A stretch of 16,550 bases of DNA from Deltaproteobacteria bacterium. GTDB lineage: Bacteria; Desulfobacterota; Dissulfuribacteria; Dissulfuribacterales; UBA3076. The stretch lies in NCBI GenBank assembly GCA_030618205.1, contig JAUXDR010000003.1, positions 1-16,550 on the forward strand, given 5' to 3'. Positions within the stretch are counted from its first letter, which is position 1, and each line of letters begins with the position of its first letter. Below the pieces are notes generated by a model. The model did no database searches. It saw nothing but the letters and a program-made list of their open reading frames with translations, and was not told where the DNA came from. A program made the translations under genes and the position numbers. Shown here piece by piece: positions 1 through 7,582 of the stretch.

Positions 1-791
1 TTCTCTGCCCTGTACCTCACACAGTCGTGGGCCATATTAGATGCATAATGACCCCATGGGATGTAGCTGTCGGCTCTGAGATACTCCCATATGTGTGTCT
101 GAGCTCCGGATGCGTACTCTCCGACAATCGGGCTGGTCCCCTGAATTCCGGGTATTAATACCATGGCCAGCTTATAATTATCCGGACAGGCTATATTGTT
201 ACCAAGCACATCAAAGAGCTCCTGGTTAAATAGGGCCGGTTTGGGTCGGCCTTGTTTATCATTTTCATATTTCACACCGACCGGATCCTGGTTATTGTCC
301 AACTCAAACTTGCATGCCAAATGCGCGATGCCCTTGAGGAGTTCACGGTCTTTGGATGTCTGGGCCAGGGACAAAAGAACGGACCTTGGAAGATCTTTCA
401 GGGAGTAAGACTTTTCGTTCGAACCTTTTAAGCACCCATTCAACAGGTCTTTCAGTAATGGCGAAGGCTTATCCGATTCCGCATCGCATCTTGTGAATCT
501 GAATTGTTCCGGGTCTTTTGAGAATTGCCTGGCCTGGTCATAAAGAATGTATGTAGCACCCCAGAAAGGAAAGGCATTGGGGATCTCACAGACCCTGCCG
601 GCATTATTAATAGCAAGGTCGCCCCATGGGAAGTTGGCCTGGTTATTGATTGCATTGCCGTCTGGATCGTGGCCCAGCACAGCCAAGGTGTCGGTCTGTC
701 TGAGGTTTACGACTTTGTAAGATGGTTGGTGAAGGGCACAAATAAAAACCCCTGACGGATCTATGCACGTGCGAAGAATATCTTGCTTCAC
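1..791 (-). CDS. Unrecognised protein, 5' part only (runs off left edge)
   Basis: An open minus-strand frame without stops runs from a GTG at 791 to the window edge, about 263 residues. The GTG is preceded by GGGAG nine bases upstream, a good ribosome binding site, and an in-frame TGA lies four codons before it, so this start is well supported. There is no signal peptide or membrane segment at the N-terminus. The visible part is soluble-looking, rich in Asn, Asp and aromatic residues, with segments such as NFPWGDLAINNAGRVCEIPN near residues 52-71 and HIWEYLRADSYIPWGHYASN near residue 230. Composition and codon use look like normal coding sequence. I do not recognise the family; the Trp/His/Asp-rich patches would suit a glycan-active or metal enzyme, but that is a guess. 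Two plus-strand open frames over the same stretch (196-408, 525-755) are antisense shadows. Confidence 0.72.
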   Translation of the reverse strand, partial: MKQDILRTCIDPSGVFICALHQPSYKVVNLRQTDTLAVLGHDPDGNAINNQANFPWGDLAINNAGRVCEIPNAFPFWGATYILYDQARQFSKDPEQFRFTRCDAESDKPSPLLKDLLNGCLKGSNEKSYSLKDLPRSVLLSLAQTSKDRELLKGIAHLACKFELDNNQDPVGVKYENDKQGRPKPALFNQELFDVLGNNIACPDNYKLAMVLIPGIQGTSPIVGEYASGAQTHIWEYLRADSYIPWGHYASNMAHDCVRYRAE

Positions 792-837
792 ATCACTTCA
801 CTCCCAATAACTGTTTACGAATTGTTTTGATTAACTA

Positions 838-866
838 CCCATATCCCTTTACCCTTGTAGAGTCAA
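838..866 (-). promoter_or_regulatory. Candidate sigma-70-type promoter for the left-edge gene
   Basis: On the minus strand TTGACT (861-866) is followed after exactly 17 bases by TATGGG (838-843), 47 bases before the GTG start at 791. The -35 box and spacing are good and the -10 box is weak. It is assigned from sequence pattern only. Confidence 0.4.
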
Positions 867-895
867 GTTGCAAGCAGCTTAGTTACGAGCAGCTT
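866..895. repeat. 15-bp tandem repeat beside the promoter
   Basis: Two adjacent copies, AGTTGCAAGCAGCTT (866-880) and AGTTACGAGCAGCTT (881-895), differ at two positions and are followed by a further AG. Each copy holds a short interrupted palindrome around AGCAGCT. The array starts at the upstream edge of the -35 box of the minus-strand promoter, so it could be an operator; this is inference from position. Confidence 0.5.
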
Positions 896-974
896 AGAAA
901 GAGTTTGAACGAGCAAATCCGGTTTTGACTGAATATGGTATAGTTTATGGTGGTGTGGTCAGGAAATTACGCAC

Positions 975-1097
975 ATGAAACCGGGCTGGTCTGCAGTAAT
1001 TATTTCACTCATTGTATGGCGGTTAACAGGCCCGACTCCATCACAGTCTGTGTTTGAGTGTATGACGTCTTATGCGCTGACTTTTCCTGAATATTGA
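975..1097 (+). CDS. Possible 40-residue small membrane peptide
   Basis: An ATG at 975 with AGGA about ten bases upstream opens a 40-codon frame ending with TGA at 1095-1097. The product starts with MKPGW followed by a short hydrophobic stretch (residues 5-15) and ends in FPEY. Its last 57 bases run antisense to the 3' end of the neighbouring kinase gene. I see no family resemblance, and chance is a serious alternative; it is listed only because no other gene explains the 792-1040 gap. Confidence 0.15.
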   Translation: MKPGWSAVIISLIVWRLTGPTPSQSVFECMTSYALTFPEY

Positions 1098-1880
1098 GTG
1101 CCAGAGCGGAATTTTTTTCCTTCCAGTATGATATATTGAATTATAAACTTTCCAGAAACGCCACATATCCTGTCTGGTTATGTAGTGGGCTGAGGAAAAG
1201 TGCAGTTGGGCAAGATCCTTTACCTGCCATCTCCAGGACAGCCTTCTGGACCGTTCTACTCGCTGCAAGTCTATGAGCGTCAGAGGGAGGCCGTCCTGCT
1301 CTGAGCCGCACAGAAAGTGGCAAAGGTATAGATCCTGGTGATGCAGTCCCGCCGAGTGCATCCTCGCCACGATATTTGCCACTTCTTCAATGATCTTATG
1401 CTTTGACGGAATGGCTTGCGGGTTTCTACAAAACCCTTCTCCAAAATTCCTTTCTGCCCACTCACTGAGTCTCATCACATGACTTACACCCTCAGAAAGG
1501 ACCAAAGAAGGCCCACCATCCTGCCCCCAGGCTACTGGAACAGGCCCTGGAAGGCCAAGCTGCAGAAAAGTCCACATGGCATGCCACTCCTGCCTGGCAC
1601 CAGGAGCCGGACGATTTAATCTGAGATATGCCTTTAACCTGTCCCATACTGTAGGAGGTGCGTAGCGTTTAAGGAAAAAAGATCTTTTTTCTCCGCTCTC
1701 TGTCTCGAGATCAAGTCGAACAGTATTTCGTTCTTTTATGGCACACTTTGCCACTGCGTGTCCCGGGTGTGACATCAGCGCCTTAAAAGTTGCAAGACCA
1801 TTGGACTCAAGGAGCAGGAGAAATGCCCTGTTGACCTCAAGCCTGCCTCCATCTGACGACGTAATCCTCGAGTCAACCAT
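1041..1880 (-). CDS. waaP: LPS core heptose kinase, WaaP/RfaP family
   Basis: Kinase of the Kdo/WaaP group, which transfers phosphate from ATP to a heptose of the LPS inner core in the cytoplasm. Counting from the ATG at 1880, the visible landmarks are the ATP-binding Lys of FFLKRY (residue 71), a probable helix-C Glu in ARQEWHAMW (98), the catalytic loop HHQDLYLCHFL with Asp 183, and the metal-binding Asp of LIDLQRV (204). The HxD-LYLCHF loop is the signature of WaaP rather than of general protein kinases. Length (279 residues) suits the family. The frame can be extended to a TTG at 1931, but ATG 1880 has AAGGGG upstream and places NGLATFKALM at the usual distance from the N-terminus, so I prefer it. 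The gene stands alone on the minus strand, divergent from waaF, and shares that gene's pathway. Confidence 0.88.
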   Translation of the reverse strand: MVDSRITSSDGGRLEVNRAFLLLLESNGLATFKALMSHPGHAVAKCAIKERNTVRLDLETESGEKRSFFLKRYAPPTVWDRLKAYLRLNRPAPGARQEWHAMWTFLQLGLPGPVPVAWGQDGGPSLVLSEGVSHVMRLSEWAERNFGEGFCRNPQAIPSKHKIIEEVANIVARMHSAGLHHQDLYLCHFLCGSEQDGLPLTLIDLQRVERSRRLSWRWQVKDLAQLHFSSAHYITRQDMWRFWKVYNSIYHTGRKKIPLWHSIFRKSQRIRRHTLKHRL

Positions 1881-2216
1881 GCCGGTAAATCCCCTTGCCT
1901 TCCTCTCAATTTTTTCCCATTCACATAACAATGCTCAGGATGGTCTGTTGGATATAGATATACAATATAAATTATTCTCCAATTGTACCAGTATTACCAT
2001 GCTCATGTAACCCAACCCCTGTACAAAACCGTCCAATAATTGCCGCGGTAACGTCTTAATCCATCCGGGTTTCTGCGTTTGGACGGGCAAATTTGAAAAC
2101 GCGCGGCGGGATAACGATTTCGTACTATCCTTGTATTATCCTTTTGGGTTTGGTAAAGAATGCGACGCGTTAAGGGTTCGCTCAAAAATGGGAAGTAATT
2201 TTACACATGCCTCGGG
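1881..2216. other. Divergent intergenic region between waaP and waaF
   Basis: About 335 bases between two divergent LPS-core genes must hold both promoters. I see AT-rich runs near 1945-1985 and a TATTAT at about 2133, but no convincing paired -35/-10 set. A 60-codon minus-strand frame (2003-2185) has no recognisable product and is likely chance. An ATG at 2207 with GGAAG 11 bases upstream starts a 15-codon frame that ends just before a possible GTG start of waaF (2262). Confidence 0.5.
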
Positions 2217-3302
2217 TTGCACCGCACGAAACTGGTAAAATCACTGTCATCTGAGAAAATTGTGGATGCAAAAATAAAATTTGCAAAGACTATCCTTATC
2301 CGGTGCCCGAACTGGGTCGGTGATATCGTCATGGCGACCCCAGTGTACGACTGTCTCCGTGAAAATTTTCCGAGCGCCAAGATCTTTGCCTGTGTCAGGA
2401 AATATGCCCGCGGTATCATTGAAGACGGCCCATGGTTTGACGGCATCATTAATTGTAATGACAAGGATTTTTATGGATTTTTCCAGACTGTTAGGGGGAT
2501 AAGGAAGGTTAAACCGGATATGGCAGTTCTGCTGCCTAACTCAACTCGTTCCTTCCTGACAGCGAAGTCCGGAGGGGCCAGGTTCATATACGGCTATAAG
2601 CGCAATCTAAGAAAATTTTTCATGTCCGGTGGCCCTGCGCCTGTTGTTACGGACGGGGGAATCAAGCCTATGCCCATGGTCGACTACTATCTGGAAATCT
2701 GTCGGTATCTGGGCCTCAGAGTATCCGAAGCACCGAAACCGCGTCTTTATATTTCCAGCCAAATGCGAGAAAAGGGCAACAGGATCCTGGAGACCCACGG
2801 CATTGCCATACAGGACAACGTCATTGGTTTGAATCCCGGTGCCAGCTTTGGGTCATCCAAATGCTGGCCACCTGAAAATTTTGCAAAACTGGCTGAAATC
2901 ATTGAGAAAGAAATTCGGTGTAAAATCATACTGTTTGCCGGGCCAGGGGAAGAAAAAATCGCTAAAGCCATTGTCGAAAAAAGCAGTGCGAAGATCATTG
3001 ATACGTCCCCGGACAATATAGATCTGGCACATCTTAAACCCCTGATCAATCGATGTGATCTTTTGGTCACCAATGATACCGGACCACGGCACTATGCCGT
3101 GGCATTTGATGTCCCGGTTGTTGTTTTGATGGGGCCCACTGACCCGCTCTATACGGCCGCCAATCTGGATCGTACGATTGTTATCAGGGAAGAAATGGAC
3201 TGCGCACCCTGCCATAAGAAAACATGTCCCACAGATCACCGGTGTATGAGAGATATCACTCCTGAAAGGGTATTGGAGGGTGTCAGAAAACTGCTGAAAT
3301 AA
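2217..3302 (+). CDS. waaF: ADP-heptose:LPS heptosyltransferase II (GT9)
   Basis: Adds the second L-glycero-D-manno-heptose to the LPS inner core from ADP-heptose, in the cytoplasm at the inner membrane. The N-terminal Rossmann domain opens with ILIRCPNWVGDIVMATP (residues 26-42), the classic WaaF signature with the Asp equivalent to the catalytic base (36). The C-terminal domain has GLNPGASFGSSKCWPPENFA and TNDTGPRHYAVAFDVP, the nucleotide-binding half of GT9. A C-terminal CAPCHKKTCPTDHRCM segment is typical of many WaaF proteins. Length is normal at 361 residues. The start is uncertain: TTG 2217 has no ribosome binding site, whereas GTG 2262 has GAG six bases upstream and would give a more usual N-terminus. 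It is first of a plus-strand run with only 17 bases before the next gene. Confidence 0.88.
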   Translation: MHRTKLVKSLSSEKIVDAKIKFAKTILIRCPNWVGDIVMATPVYDCLRENFPSAKIFACVRKYARGIIEDGPWFDGIINCNDKDFYGFFQTVRGIRKVKPDMAVLLPNSTRSFLTAKSGGARFIYGYKRNLRKFFMSGGPAPVVTDGGIKPMPMVDYYLEICRYLGLRVSEAPKPRLYISSQMREKGNRILETHGIAIQDNVIGLNPGASFGSSKCWPPENFAKLAEIIEKEIRCKIILFAGPGEEKIAKAIVEKSSAKIIDTSPDNIDLAHLKPLINRCDLLVTNDTGPRHYAVAFDVPVVVLMGPTDPLYTAANLDRTIVIREEMDCAPCHKKTCPTDHRCMRDITPERVLEGVRKLLK

Positions 3303-3319
3303 CGATTCGATGCATAGCC

Positions 3320-4810
3320 ATGAAATCTGCTTACTATTGGAAAAGATGGACGTCGCTCAAAGAAAAGGCGGATAAAGATCAGCTGAATCGCCTTTCCAGG
3401 CAGATCGCCCTGTCTTTTCTGGACCATTATTTTTACAATGACCATCACGAGGAGAAGTACATCCGTCTCCTGTGTGAAATGGCGACATTTTTCGATGATG
3501 AGGAATTCAACAAGGCCGGGTCATCTGCTCTTTTCGGCATTATTGTTGAAGGCCTCTGCGACGACTTCGAAGAACTCCAGACCGAGGCATACAACAAGGT
3601 GATGAGTCAGGTCGTTGCTTTCTGCCGAACCATACCTACCGGCAGGGAACTGGCTGAGCGACTTAATGATTTTGGATTGAAATCCTACACGGATATTCTT
3701 GAACGCATTGAATATATTCGCGCGTGCAGCGATGAATACCTAGGCATGGAATCTCCGCCTAAAAAGATATTCCTCCTTTCAAGAGTGACCGTGGGTGCGG
3801 ATGTCGCCATCACCAGCGTACTGATTCAACGTCTGACCCTCAGATTCCCGGATGCTGAGATCATCATCATAGGGGGCAGTAAACTCAAGGATATATTTGG
3901 AGGAAATCCCCATATCCGAATAACAGAAGTCGTTTATTCCCGCAGGGGAAATATGATAGAGCGGTTTTCCAGCTGGCTTGCTGTACTGGAGGCGATTCAT
4001 AAGGAAATTACAGAAGAAGATGCTGAGAATATCATCGTGGTCGATCCAGACTCACGGCTCTCGCAACTGGGTGTGCTCCCGCTTGTAAGTGACCATAAGT
4101 ACCTGTTTTTCAACAGCCGTGGCAAAGATTCATACCCGAAAAAAATGTCTGTTGCCGAACTCACGAATCACTGGTTGGATAACGTGCTGGGAGAGTCGGA
4201 ATTTTGTTATCCTAAGGTTTGGCTTCAGGATTCGGTACTTGAAAAGGCAGTTTATTTTGCCCTTGCATTACGAGAGGCTGGATGCCAACAGATTATTGCA
4301 ATCAATTTTGGTATAGGGGGCAATGCACGAAAAAGGCTGGAGGATGATTTTGAGGGAAAACTGATTTTGAAACTTTTGAATGAGCCTGATACGGTTATCC
4401 TTCTCGATCAAGGATTTGGTGATGAGGAAATTACCAGGTCAAGAGCCCTTATTCATAGGGCAGAGAAACAAGGGGTTACGACAACATGTGTCGGATTTGA
4501 ATGTTTAGAAGATGTCAAAATCTCAAGGGGTATTGTGGGTATCGTAGCCGGGATTGGAGAAATCGCAGCCCTTATTTCCCAATGCGATGAGTTTATCGGT
4601 TATGATTCAGCCTGCCAGCATATAGCCGCTTCACTGGGTATCCCTACTTATACGGTATTTGCAGGGAGCAACAATTCACGCTTTATCAGGCGCTGGAGTG
4701 CCTGTGGTCCATCAAAAAGTGAGATCATCCACGTTGATACCTTGACGCATCCGCCAATGTTCGATACTGAGGATGTTATTGTCAGGATAACTGATGCTCG
4801 GTCGGAGTGA
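3320..4810 (+). CDS. GT9-like glycosyltransferase with helical N-terminal extension
   Basis: The C-terminal two thirds resemble the heptosyltransferase (GT9) fold: KKIFLLSRVTVGADVAITSV (148-167) corresponds to the GD-containing first loop, and GYDSACQHIAASLGIP (427-442) corresponds to the DTGxxHLAAALGxP nucleotide-binding loop. Residues 1-147 are different: they are charged and predicted mainly helical, with no signal peptide or membrane segment, and I know no named domain for them. At 496 residues it is well above the usual 330-400 of GT9. The usual loops are altered (GAD for GD, GYDSA for NDTGP), so the sugar donor cannot be guessed. It starts 17 bases after the waaF stop and is presumably co-transcribed; the ATG at 3320 has only a weak ribosome binding site. 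A core-sugar transferase is the likeliest role, and a non-catalytic relative is possible. Confidence 0.78.
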   Translation: MKSAYYWKRWTSLKEKADKDQLNRLSRQIALSFLDHYFYNDHHEEKYIRLLCEMATFFDDEEFNKAGSSALFGIIVEGLCDDFEELQTEAYNKVMSQVVAFCRTIPTGRELAERLNDFGLKSYTDILERIEYIRACSDEYLGMESPPKKIFLLSRVTVGADVAITSVLIQRLTLRFPDAEIIIIGGSKLKDIFGGNPHIRITEVVYSRRGNMIERFSSWLAVLEAIHKEITEEDAENIIVVDPDSRLSQLGVLPLVSDHKYLFFNSRGKDSYPKKMSVAELTNHWLDNVLGESEFCYPKVWLQDSVLEKAVYFALALREAGCQQIIAINFGIGGNARKRLEDDFEGKLILKLLNEPDTVILLDQGFGDEEITRSRALIHRAEKQGVTTTCVGFECLEDVKISRGIVGIVAGIGEIAALISQCDEFIGYDSACQHIAASLGIPTYTVFAGSNNSRFIRRWSACGPSKSEIIHVDTLTHPPMFDTEDVIVRITDARSE

Positions 4811-4873
4811 AATTTTGGTGACATTAGCGTTTTGCAAACGGACTGGGCCATGGGGTCTCTTTTGGATTAAAAA

Positions 4874-6391
4874 ATGAAAATACTCTTTATTTATCCTAAC
4901 GCGGGATCCCAGTTGGGCTTCAATTATGGTGTTGCTCACATATCCGCAGTCCTAAAAAAGGCCGGCCATCACGTGGAGTTCCGGCAGTTGTGTGAAGACC
5001 TTGGCCCGCTGCCCACAAAAAAAGAATTTGTCACAGATCTGAAGGATATGAATCCGGATATCATTGGTTTTTCAGTCGTGACCAACCAGTGGCAGTATGC
5101 TGCACAACTCGCTGAATGGATTAGAGAAACGCTTAATATCCCGCTTGTCTGTGGCGGTATTCATGCAACTATTGCGGCAGAAGAAATTCTTGAAACCGGA
5201 CTCTTCGACTACGTATTCCTGGGTGAATGCGAAGATGCCTTTCCCGAATTCGTTGAAAAAATGAACAGGGATGAAAACATTGAACACATCCGCAACATGG
5301 GGTTTATTGCTAACGGAAATGTGAAGATCAATCCTGTTCGCCCCTTGCCGGACCTTCAAAGTCTGCCTTTTAAAGATTATGACGTCTTCGATTTTCAGAA
5401 TATCATTGATGCCAAAAACGGATGGGTGGGCGTTATGGCTTCGCGTGGATGCCCCTTCAAATGCACCTATTGTTTCAATCACCTGATGGTAGAAAAATAT
5501 CGGGGTGACCTGCAGTGCAGTTTCAAGGATCTGAAATACATCAGGCATTTTAAAGTAGAACAGGTCATCGATGAGATTGTATTCCTGCAGGAAAACTACA
5601 AGAACATCTCCATGTTTATTTTTGATGACGATTTATTCACATTTAATAGAGATTACGTCGTTGAATTCTGCAAAGCGTATAAAACCGTATCTAATCTGCC
5701 TTTTGTCGTTAATGCGCATATCGGTTTTTTTGATGAAGACCGTACATTCCACCTTGCGGATGCCGGATGCAAGATCGTTAAATTCGGTGTTGAAAGCGGC
5801 AGCAAGAAAATCCGCAGCAAGATCATGAACCGACACATGAGCAATAAGAAGATCATCAAATCCATCAATCTGGTCCACCAATACAACATGCACAGCTCGG
5901 TGTTTATCATGATAGGGCTGCCTTATGAAGACCGTGACGATGTTATGGATACCATTACTTTTCTAAGTCAGGCAAAACCAGGACGGTTTCGGTGGACGTT
6001 CTTTTTCCCGTTTCCCGGAACCGTATCCCACAAAATGAGCATTGATGGTGGTTATGTAAATGTGAACAAGATGAATTCTCTCCTTAATTTCACGGATTCT
6101 TCCGCCCTTGATTTCGGAGAAGAGCACAACCTGTTTCTTGAAAAGGTCGGTCGTATTATGCCCTGGTTCGTGAATGCCTATGCCGACTTTGAGGCCTCGC
6201 CGGTATATCTTGAAAAGGTAGAAAAAATCGTTCAAATGGATCGTTCAGAATGGGAAAAAGTATCTCCTGCCCTGCACGATGAGGACAAAAGACTGACATT
6301 ACAGTTTCAAGAAAAGAATCAAAGCCACTATGCCGTGAAATACAATCCATTCATGGGCGTGATCTCCGACTATTTCATGAATGAGAATTAA
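4874..6391 (+). CDS. B12-binding/radical SAM protein
   Basis: Two-domain enzyme of the cobalamin-binding radical SAM class. The N-terminal ~140 residues form a B12-binding-like Rossmann domain (MKILFIYPN start, VCGGIHATI at 92-100, FLGECEDAFPEF at 115-126). It lacks the DxHxxG base-off motif, as is common in this class. The radical SAM core follows with RGCPFKCTYCF, giving the cluster cysteines 193, 197 and 200, and continues with a FIFDDDLF segment and KFGVESGSKKIRSKIMNRH around 304-322. Length (505) is normal. Members carry out methylations and other C-C or C-S chemistry; the substrate cannot be read from sequence. It lies 63 bases after the GT9-like gene on the same strand, so modification of a core sugar or lipid A part is a reasonable inference. 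Lipid or hopanoid modification is an alternative. The ATG 4874 has only a poor ribosome binding site. Confidence 0.9.
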   Translation: MKILFIYPNAGSQLGFNYGVAHISAVLKKAGHHVEFRQLCEDLGPLPTKKEFVTDLKDMNPDIIGFSVVTNQWQYAAQLAEWIRETLNIPLVCGGIHATIAAEEILETGLFDYVFLGECEDAFPEFVEKMNRDENIEHIRNMGFIANGNVKINPVRPLPDLQSLPFKDYDVFDFQNIIDAKNGWVGVMASRGCPFKCTYCFNHLMVEKYRGDLQCSFKDLKYIRHFKVEQVIDEIVFLQENYKNISMFIFDDDLFTFNRDYVVEFCKAYKTVSNLPFVVNAHIGFFDEDRTFHLADAGCKIVKFGVESGSKKIRSKIMNRHMSNKKIIKSINLVHQYNMHSSVFIMIGLPYEDRDDVMDTITFLSQAKPGRFRWTFFFPFPGTVSHKMSIDGGYVNVNKMNSLLNFTDSSALDFGEEHNLFLEKVGRIMPWFVNAYADFEASPVYLEKVEKIVQMDRSEWEKVSPALHDEDKRLTLQFQEKNQSHYAVKYNPFMGVISDYFMNEN

Positions 6392-6415
6392 GAGGAGTGT
6401 AGGTATCTAATTTAA

Positions 6416-6580
6416 CAGAATCGCTCACAGCACGGAGCAAAAACCCAAGCAGTCTTGATGACCTTGTTTCGCTCTGCCGAACTGCAGGAAGAGAACCCGG
6501 TGGAAACTGTTCTGTCCATGGCAAAAAATGCCATTGGGGCCAAATCAGCCCCGGCAGAATGCTTCAAATTGGCAGCCTAA
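6416..6580 (+). pseudogene. Transposase C-terminal relic (IS66-like)
   Basis: Between a TAA at 6413-6415 and a TAA at 6578-6580 one frame reads NRSQHGAKTQAVLMTLFRSA followed by ELQEENPVETVLSMAKNAIG and a short tail. This resembles the last ~50 residues of IS66-type transposases (NRS...GA.TQAVLM...NPVE..L). There is no start codon, N-terminal part or clear terminal repeat, so this is a dead end fragment. Its 3' end sits 17 bases before the start of the next gene. Family assignment is from memory of the motif and is tentative. Confidence 0.5.
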
Positions 6581-6597
6581 TTTTTCAAAGAGCTAAA

Positions 6598-7236
6598 ATG
6601 TTACAAGAAAATCATTTTTCGTGGTGGATGCCCACTTACATGACCCTGTTGGTTATGGGCATCTTTATACTGGCCATATTTAACATCGACGAAACCACGG
6701 CACGGTCGATGCTGAAAGACGACGGGCTGGTCCAGATTTTGACTGCAGTGGTTTTAGTCGCAAGTTGCTTACTTTGTCTGCAACGCGCACTGCGCAAAAT
6801 TCCCCCGGCCTTCAAGTGGGCGGAATTAAGTTATTTGTTCCTGATCTACGCTATGAGAGAAATGGATTTTCACCGTTTGTTCACCGAAGAGCATGTGAGC
6901 AGATGGAAATTGTATGCAGGACCATTCCCCCTTCACGAGAAAATTATAGGGGGGGGTGTTGTGCTGTTGACCATAATCGTGATACTTCATTTTACCGGGA
7001 ACAATTTACGGTATTTTTGGAGATCTCTGAAAGAAATGCAGTCATGGGCCGTACATGTGATTGGCTGGGCTGTTTTACTGTTCAGTTCCCAGATACTTGA
7101 TAAATCCAGATGGCACGGCATTTTCGTCGAAGTTACCATGGAAGAAAATATGGAATTCGGAGCTGCGATAATGACCCTTATGATTTTGTTAAAATATCCA
7201 TTGAATTTATCTCACAGGTCCGCAGAATCGCAGTGA
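6598..7236 (+). CDS. Polytopic inner-membrane protein of unknown function
   Basis: A 212-residue protein with about five or six hydrophobic segments: YMTLLVMGIFILAIF near the start, then VQILTAVVLVASCLLCL, SYLFLIYAM, VVLLTIIVILHF, AVHVIGWAVLLFSS and a weaker AAIMTLMILL near the end. Between the third and fourth lies MREMDFHRLF, a charged patch likely to be conserved and functional. I chose ATG 6598 because AAAGAG lies six bases upstream; the frame is open back to 6559 but that stretch overlaps the transposase relic. I do not recognise a named family. It is flanked by a transposase relic on the left and a broken IS-type gene on the right, so it may be an acquired or displaced single gene. A stem-loop overlaps its stop codon and a terminator candidate follows, which fits a monocistronic unit. 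Confidence 0.7.
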   Translation: MLQENHFSWWMPTYMTLLVMGIFILAIFNIDETTARSMLKDDGLVQILTAVVLVASCLLCLQRALRKIPPAFKWAELSYLFLIYAMREMDFHRLFTEEHVSRWKLYAGPFPLHEKIIGGGVVLLTIIVILHFTGNNLRYFWRSLKEMQSWAVHVIGWAVLLFSSQILDKSRWHGIFVEVTMEENMEFGAAIMTLMILLKYPLNLSHRSAESQ

Positions 7237-7243
7237 GGACCTG
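7215..7243 (+). other. Stem-loop spanning the stop codon
   Basis: CAGGTCC (7215-7221) and GGACCTG (7237-7243) form a perfect 7-bp stem with a 15-base loop that contains the TGA at 7234-7236. No T-run follows directly, so it is not by itself a classic terminator; it could protect the 3' end of the message. Confidence 0.35.
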
Positions 7244-7300
7244 ATAAGAAAAATCGTAACTGTTCACGGGGGTCAACTGATCCAGAAAATTTCCTTTCAC

Positions 7301-7324
7301 CACAGAAACGCATCTGTGCTTTTT
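7301..7324 (+). terminator. Candidate Rho-independent terminator
   Basis: CACAGA (7301-7306), a six-base loop and TCTGTG (7313-7318) form a perfect 6-bp stem followed by CTTTTTT (7319-7324 contains C and five Ts). It lies 65 bases after the membrane-protein stop codon on the same strand. The stem is short, so strength is uncertain. Confidence 0.45.
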
Positions 7325-7582
7325 AAACATGAGTTGTGAGCGACGGAGTAATGTAGATAAAGTAAAATGGATAGATTCTGGGCGACTGGACGCCCGTCAC
7401 GACGGACCAGGCAATAGTGAAGGAGAAGGTCGATTATGGAAATAAGCTTTGACCGATTCCAGTATGAAATTATACGCTGATCGGCCCTGGAAGGGCACAT
7501 GTCGCTATAACTGTCCATAATCGTTCATTACTCTTTCTTCCTTTGATGCTGCGCGTGCCTTGCGTTACATGACGATCTATCA
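7325..7582. other. Non-coding stretch, probably mobile-element debris
   Basis: No convincing gene. A 73-codon minus-strand frame (7297-7518) has a low-complexity, unfamiliar product with no ribosome binding site. The stretch lies directly 3' of a broken IS-associated gene and is probably decayed flanking sequence of it. Confidence 0.4.

Noticed and set aside
1046..1058. CACAGTCTGTG palindrome near the waaP stop as a terminator
   Set aside because: The loop would be a single base and no T-run follows.
2003..2185. 60-codon minus-strand frame between waaP and waaF
   Set aside because: No recognisable product, no good start signal, and it fills the space expected for divergent promoters.
5072..5548. 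158-codon minus-strand frame
   Set aside because: Antisense to the B12-binding and radical SAM coding region.
7256..7531. Possible small element with GTAA...TTAC ends (starts GTAACTGTTCACGGGGG)
   Set aside because: Only the outer four bases match between the two ends; no longer inverted repeat or target duplication was seen.
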